DNA of 64,000 nucleotides from Protopterus annectens. Taxonomy: Eukaryota; Chordata; Ceratodontiformes; Protopteridae. Both the position numbers and the translations under genes were made by a program. Position 1 is the first letter of the stretch; each line of letters begins with the position of its first letter. Of this stretch, positions 61,116-64,000 are shown piece after piece. The notes under the pieces are model-generated. The model made no database searches, was not told where the DNA came from, and worked only from the letters and a program-made list of their open reading frames with translations. Location of the stretch: positions 626,409,914 to 626,473,913 of the forward strand of contig NC_056743.1 of assembly GCF_019279795.1 (NCBI RefSeq). The letters are read 5' to 3'.

Positions 61116-62011
61116 AGGTTTTGCCGAGGGACGGTAAAGGAGAGATTAAGTAATTAGCCAGGCTGCAAGGTTCAGTGTTAGAAGCTGAGGGTGCAGAATC
61201 TGGTTCTCCTACTGAGACAGCAGGGAAGGAGTCTTGAGGCAAGTGCCATGGAGGTAACCGTGACACACTGCACAGAAGGGGCTACCAGTGTTGACGCGGC
61301 CAGCCTGGAGCAATCAAAATCATCCTTGGTTTCTCCTGTTTGATTTTTAGTAGTACTTTGGAGAGCAGAGGCAGAGGGGGGAAGGCATAGACTGATAGGT
61401 TTTTCCAGCTAAAGGACAGAGCATCCACTTTCCAGGCTTGTTTGTGGGGAGTCCTTGTGCAAAATTTGTTCAATTGGTAGTTCTGGGGGAGAGGCAATCA
61501 GGTCTATATCTGGGCTCCCCCATTTGCTTGTCAACATGCTCCAGTTTCCGCTCGTGTGGGGTCCATGAGGTTTCTGCTTAGTCTGTCTGCCAGTGTGTTT
61601 AATTCTCCTGGCAGGAATTGAGCTTGTATGTGCACTTGGTAGCTTAAGGCTGTGTTCCACAATGCCATGGCTGGTCTGCAGAGGGGGTAAGAATGTGTAC
61701 CCTCCCCTACTTGTTTATGTACCACAACAGTGGTGTTGTCAGTCTTTACCATTAGTTGTTCTGGAAGAATGTGGTCCTTGAAGGCTGGCAGAGCATTCTG
61801 TACAGCTAACATTTCTTTTTGATTGATAAGCAGGTGCATTTGACTTGGGTTTCATTTGCCCTGAATGCACTTCCCTGCCAGGTGAGCCCCCCCATGCATA
61901 GTCTGTTAGGGTTTGGGTGACAGGGGGTGGTGTAAAAGGTAGTCCCTTGTTTTGGTGGCAGGCCTCTGCCCACCAAAGGAACTCTAGGCATAGGCAAAGT
62001 ACGATAGGAAT

Positions 62012-62385
62012 AAATGGATAATACTGCCCAAAAAGACTTTTAACCAAACAAACAAGCAGTATTCACGACGAACGACTCCAAACCATCAGCTTAAGCAGAT
62101 TAAACAGTTTAATTGCACGAACCACAAAGACACATATTCCTTTACCATAAACGCCTTAAACAAACAATCACTTGCGTTTTCGTCATTAAAATGACTTCAT
62201 CAGATGACCAGCATATCCTAAAACCTTTAATTTATACTACAAATAAATCATAATCAACCAATAAAATTCAACCATTAATTAAAACTCCATTGTCATGTTA
62301 TGTTACCCATTTGTTTAAAAGTTTGTATAAATACAAATAAATGGTTTGGAGTCGTTCGTCGTGAATACTGTTTGTTTGTTTGGTT
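62012..62385. mobile_element. PLE-4, 374-bp element with inverted ends (mini-PLE)
   Basis: This insertion in the DIRS-10 reverse transcriptase is bounded by imperfect target duplications (61996-62011 and 62386-62402, AAAGTACGATAGGAAT type). A 49-bp inverted repeat pairs 62037-62085 with 62341-62389. It has no coding capacity. A hammerhead-like core on the minus strand suggests it is two opposed terminal repeats of a PLE without a body. The assignment is inference from architecture. Confidence 0.55.
62167..62208 (-). ncRNA. Hammerhead-like core in PLE-4
   Basis: The minus strand reads CTGATGA, stem II GTCATT/AATGAC with a short loop, then GAAAACG. This is the standard hammerhead order. The stem III palindrome is degraded (AACGCA instead of AACGTT type), so it is probably inactive. 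Stem I pairing GTCAT/GTGAT relies on wobbles. Confidence 0.5.
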
Positions 62386-63388
62386 AAAGGTATGATAGGA
62401 ATCATTGTTTCTAGGTCCTGAGAATGTTGACACCATAGGCTTTTTAGATTCCACTGTAGTTTCCTCATATGCAGTCTTGCATATGGAATTAGAAGAATGC
62501 ACGAGGCCATGAACCCAAAGGCCTGCAGTAATTGTCTTGCAGACAGCAGGGTTTTTGTGGCCACTTGTTTGAAGTAGGTTGTCCAATGAATTTGTTTCTC
62601 TGGCGTGAGGTAAGCCATCTGAGAAGTTGTATTCAAGCTTGCTCCCAGGAATATAATTTGTTGACAGGGTACCAGTTGCAACTTCTTTTCATTTCTGGTG
62701 TACCCAAGACAAGTTAGAACCCTTTGTACAAAGGTCGGATTCAAAAATATGCCCTGGCTTTCTGTCTGAATTAGACAATTGTCGAGGTATGGGCAATATT
62801 TGAATATTTCTTTGCCTGCAAAATGCAATAACTGGAGCTAGGCACTTTGTGAATACCCTGGGCGCAGTAGATAAGCCAAAAGGCAGTGCAGAGAACGGAT
62901 AGTGCGTGTAGCCTTCTTTGAAGCGTAGGTATCTTCTGCAAGATTCCCTGATTAGGATGTGCAGGTATGCTTCTTTTAAATCTAGTGCTGCCAACCAGGC
63001 ATCTTTGCCTAGCATAGGAAGTAATTGGAGAAGAGTCAGCATCTTGAATTTTGGAATCTCCAGAAAGGTGTTTAGATTAGAAAGGTCCAGGATTGGACGC
63101 CATGACTTGTCTTTTCTGGGTACTAGGAAAAGTCTGGAATAGAAACCTTGTCCCTTTTCCTCTTCTGGTACCAGCTGAACAGCCACCATGCTTAAGAGAA
63201 AGTACTTGTTTTTGAGCCTCTGCCCACTGATTTGGGGGAAGGTCCGGCCAGCCACTTGGCCTTGGAAATGTGTGGAATCGAAAACTGTATCCCTGGGTCA
63301 CTATATTTAAAACCCATTTGTCCTGGGTAGTGAGTTCCCAGTTCTTTACATGAAGAGCAATCTTTCCCCCCAAAGGGGCAGTCAGAAG

Positions 63389-64000
63389 TTAAGTGCTTGG
63401 AAATTTTAAAAGGAAGTCATTGAGACAGTTTACCATAGGGGGTGTCTTGTTATTCCCAGACTTGGAAGTGAAGGCCCCCCACTGCTTAGTTCTGAGAGTC
63501 CCTTGGGACTGAAACCTGGGTTTTTTGCTGTGTCTGGGTTTGGCTTGAGAAGACCTGGAAGGGGCTGGAAAGGTCCAATTCTTAGGCCAGTGCCTATTAA
63601 ATCTAGGAGGCTGAACTTGTAAAAAAATCTTTAACAGTTTGCATAGATTTAGCTTTATCTTCCATCTTTTTAAGAACTTCTTCAGCCTTGTTGCCAAACA
63701 GGCAGTCCTGATTTAGAGAAGCATCCAACAACTTACCTTTAACATGATCAGGTAAAGATTGCTTCTTAAGCCAAGCATGCCTTCTAAGCACAGACCCAGT
63801 AACAGCAGCCCTGCAAGAGGCCTCTAAAGAATCAAAACCACATTGCAAAGTATGTTTTCCAACTTGTTCAGCAGAATGCATTAAATCCTGTAAGTCTTTA
63901 TTTTCCACACAGTCAGGAATCAACATCATTTTCTGTTTAAGCAGTCCAATAACATGTTGCTGATATTTTAACATATGAAATTGGCAGTTTAAAGCTCTAA
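63389..64000 (-). pseudogene. DIRS-10 gag, C-terminal part (cut by window end)
   Basis: 63974-63603 is an open frame with HTLQCGFDSLEASCRAAVTG, LPDHVKGKLLDASL and FGNKAEEVLKKMEDKAKSMQ. A shift leads to LQVQPPRFNRHWP and the basic tail (63697-63389). This is the conserved core with its C-terminal tail; the acidic and Cys-rich N-terminal parts are outside the window. Confidence 0.8.

Larger units (their letters stand above)
61120..63380 (-). pseudogene. DIRS-10 pol, interrupted by a mini-PLE
   Basis: The 188-residue frame 63255-62689 covers GQGFYSRLFLVPRKDKSWRP, motif A ALDLKEAYLHILI and motif B LPFGLSTAPRVF. Motif C reads CPYLDNCLIQ near 62790 (the catalytic DD becomes DN). The thumb is in 62828-62298. 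After the mini-PLE, RNase H (INQKEMLAV, NTLADRLSRN) is in 61839-61531 and the methyltransferase-like block (YAFPPLPLLSK, LIAPGWPRQHW) in 61497-61282. The DN change alone should abolish polymerase activity. Confidence 0.8.
59604..64000 (-). mobile_element. DIRS-10 (continues off the right edge)
   Basis: The left tip is AGTAGTGTGGTGTACAC at 59604, slightly altered from AGTACAGTTGTGTACAC. This is a subfamily II ITR with TGACATCA (59756-59763) and TATAAAAC (59776-59783). ICR, recombinase, pol (interrupted by the mini-PLE at 62012-62385) and gag follow. The window ends in the middle of gag. Confidence 0.85.

Overview
The window is eukaryotic repeat DNA and almost certainly comes from a large, retrotransposon-rich vertebrate genome. 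An amphibian is my best guess, inferred only from the pairing of abundant DIRS-type tyrosine-recombinase retrotransposons with Penelope-like elements (PLEs). I found no host gene, no tRNA or rRNA gene and no CRISPR. Nearly every base belongs to a mobile element, and nearly all coding remains are frameshifted or interrupted by stops.

Two systems make up the window. (1) DIRS retrotransposons, about 5.5 kb each, all on the minus strand. In transcription order each has a right (5') inverted terminal repeat (ITR) with a TATA/CRE-like promoter, gag (Cys-rich N-terminus, acidic middle, basic C-terminus), reverse transcriptase-RNase H-methyltransferase-like pol, tyrosine recombinase (YR), an internal complementary region (ICR) and a left ITR. 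The ICR is the reverse complement of the left tip fused to that of the right tip. This fixes the element ends as AGTACAG... on the left and ...GAACAT on the right. (2) PLEs with a reverse transcriptase and a GIY-YIG endonuclease; their terminal repeats carry hammerhead-ribozyme cores.

Layout (my labels). DIRS-1: <1-7380, split by PLE-1 (2407-5701). DIRS-2: 7444-13006, a full-length copy of 5563 bp. Old DIRS debris: 7381-7443 and 13007-14077. DIRS-3: 14078-17004 plus about 21690-23515, enclosing the 5'-truncated DIRS-4 (17005-about 21689). Old DIRS-11: 23516-26714 and 52101-about 53420, its gag split by DIRS-5.

DIRS-5 is itself in four pieces (26715-27136, 31786-32033, 46544-47145, 47865-52100; 5508 bp in total). 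It is interrupted by DIRS-6 (27137-31785), DIRS-7 (32034-32281 plus 41114-46543) and the fragment DIRS-9 (47146-47864). DIRS-7 is interrupted by DIRS-8 (32282-41113), and DIRS-8 by PLE-2 (37681-40967). The nest is five levels deep: DIRS-11 > DIRS-5 > DIRS-7 > DIRS-8 > PLE-2. Downstream are PLE-3 (53670-58135, with direct terminal repeats), an old YR remnant (about 58690-59603) and DIRS-10 (59604 to beyond 64000), which carries a mini-PLE (62012-62385).

The most interesting signals are the resolvable nesting, a repeated junction pattern (most targets read GAA^C or AAA^C), the uniform orientation of every DIRS copy, ITR promoters that face each other across each element, an otherwise open YR whose likely catalytic tyrosine has become histidine, and hammerhead ribozymes with palindromic stem III in the PLE terminal repeats.
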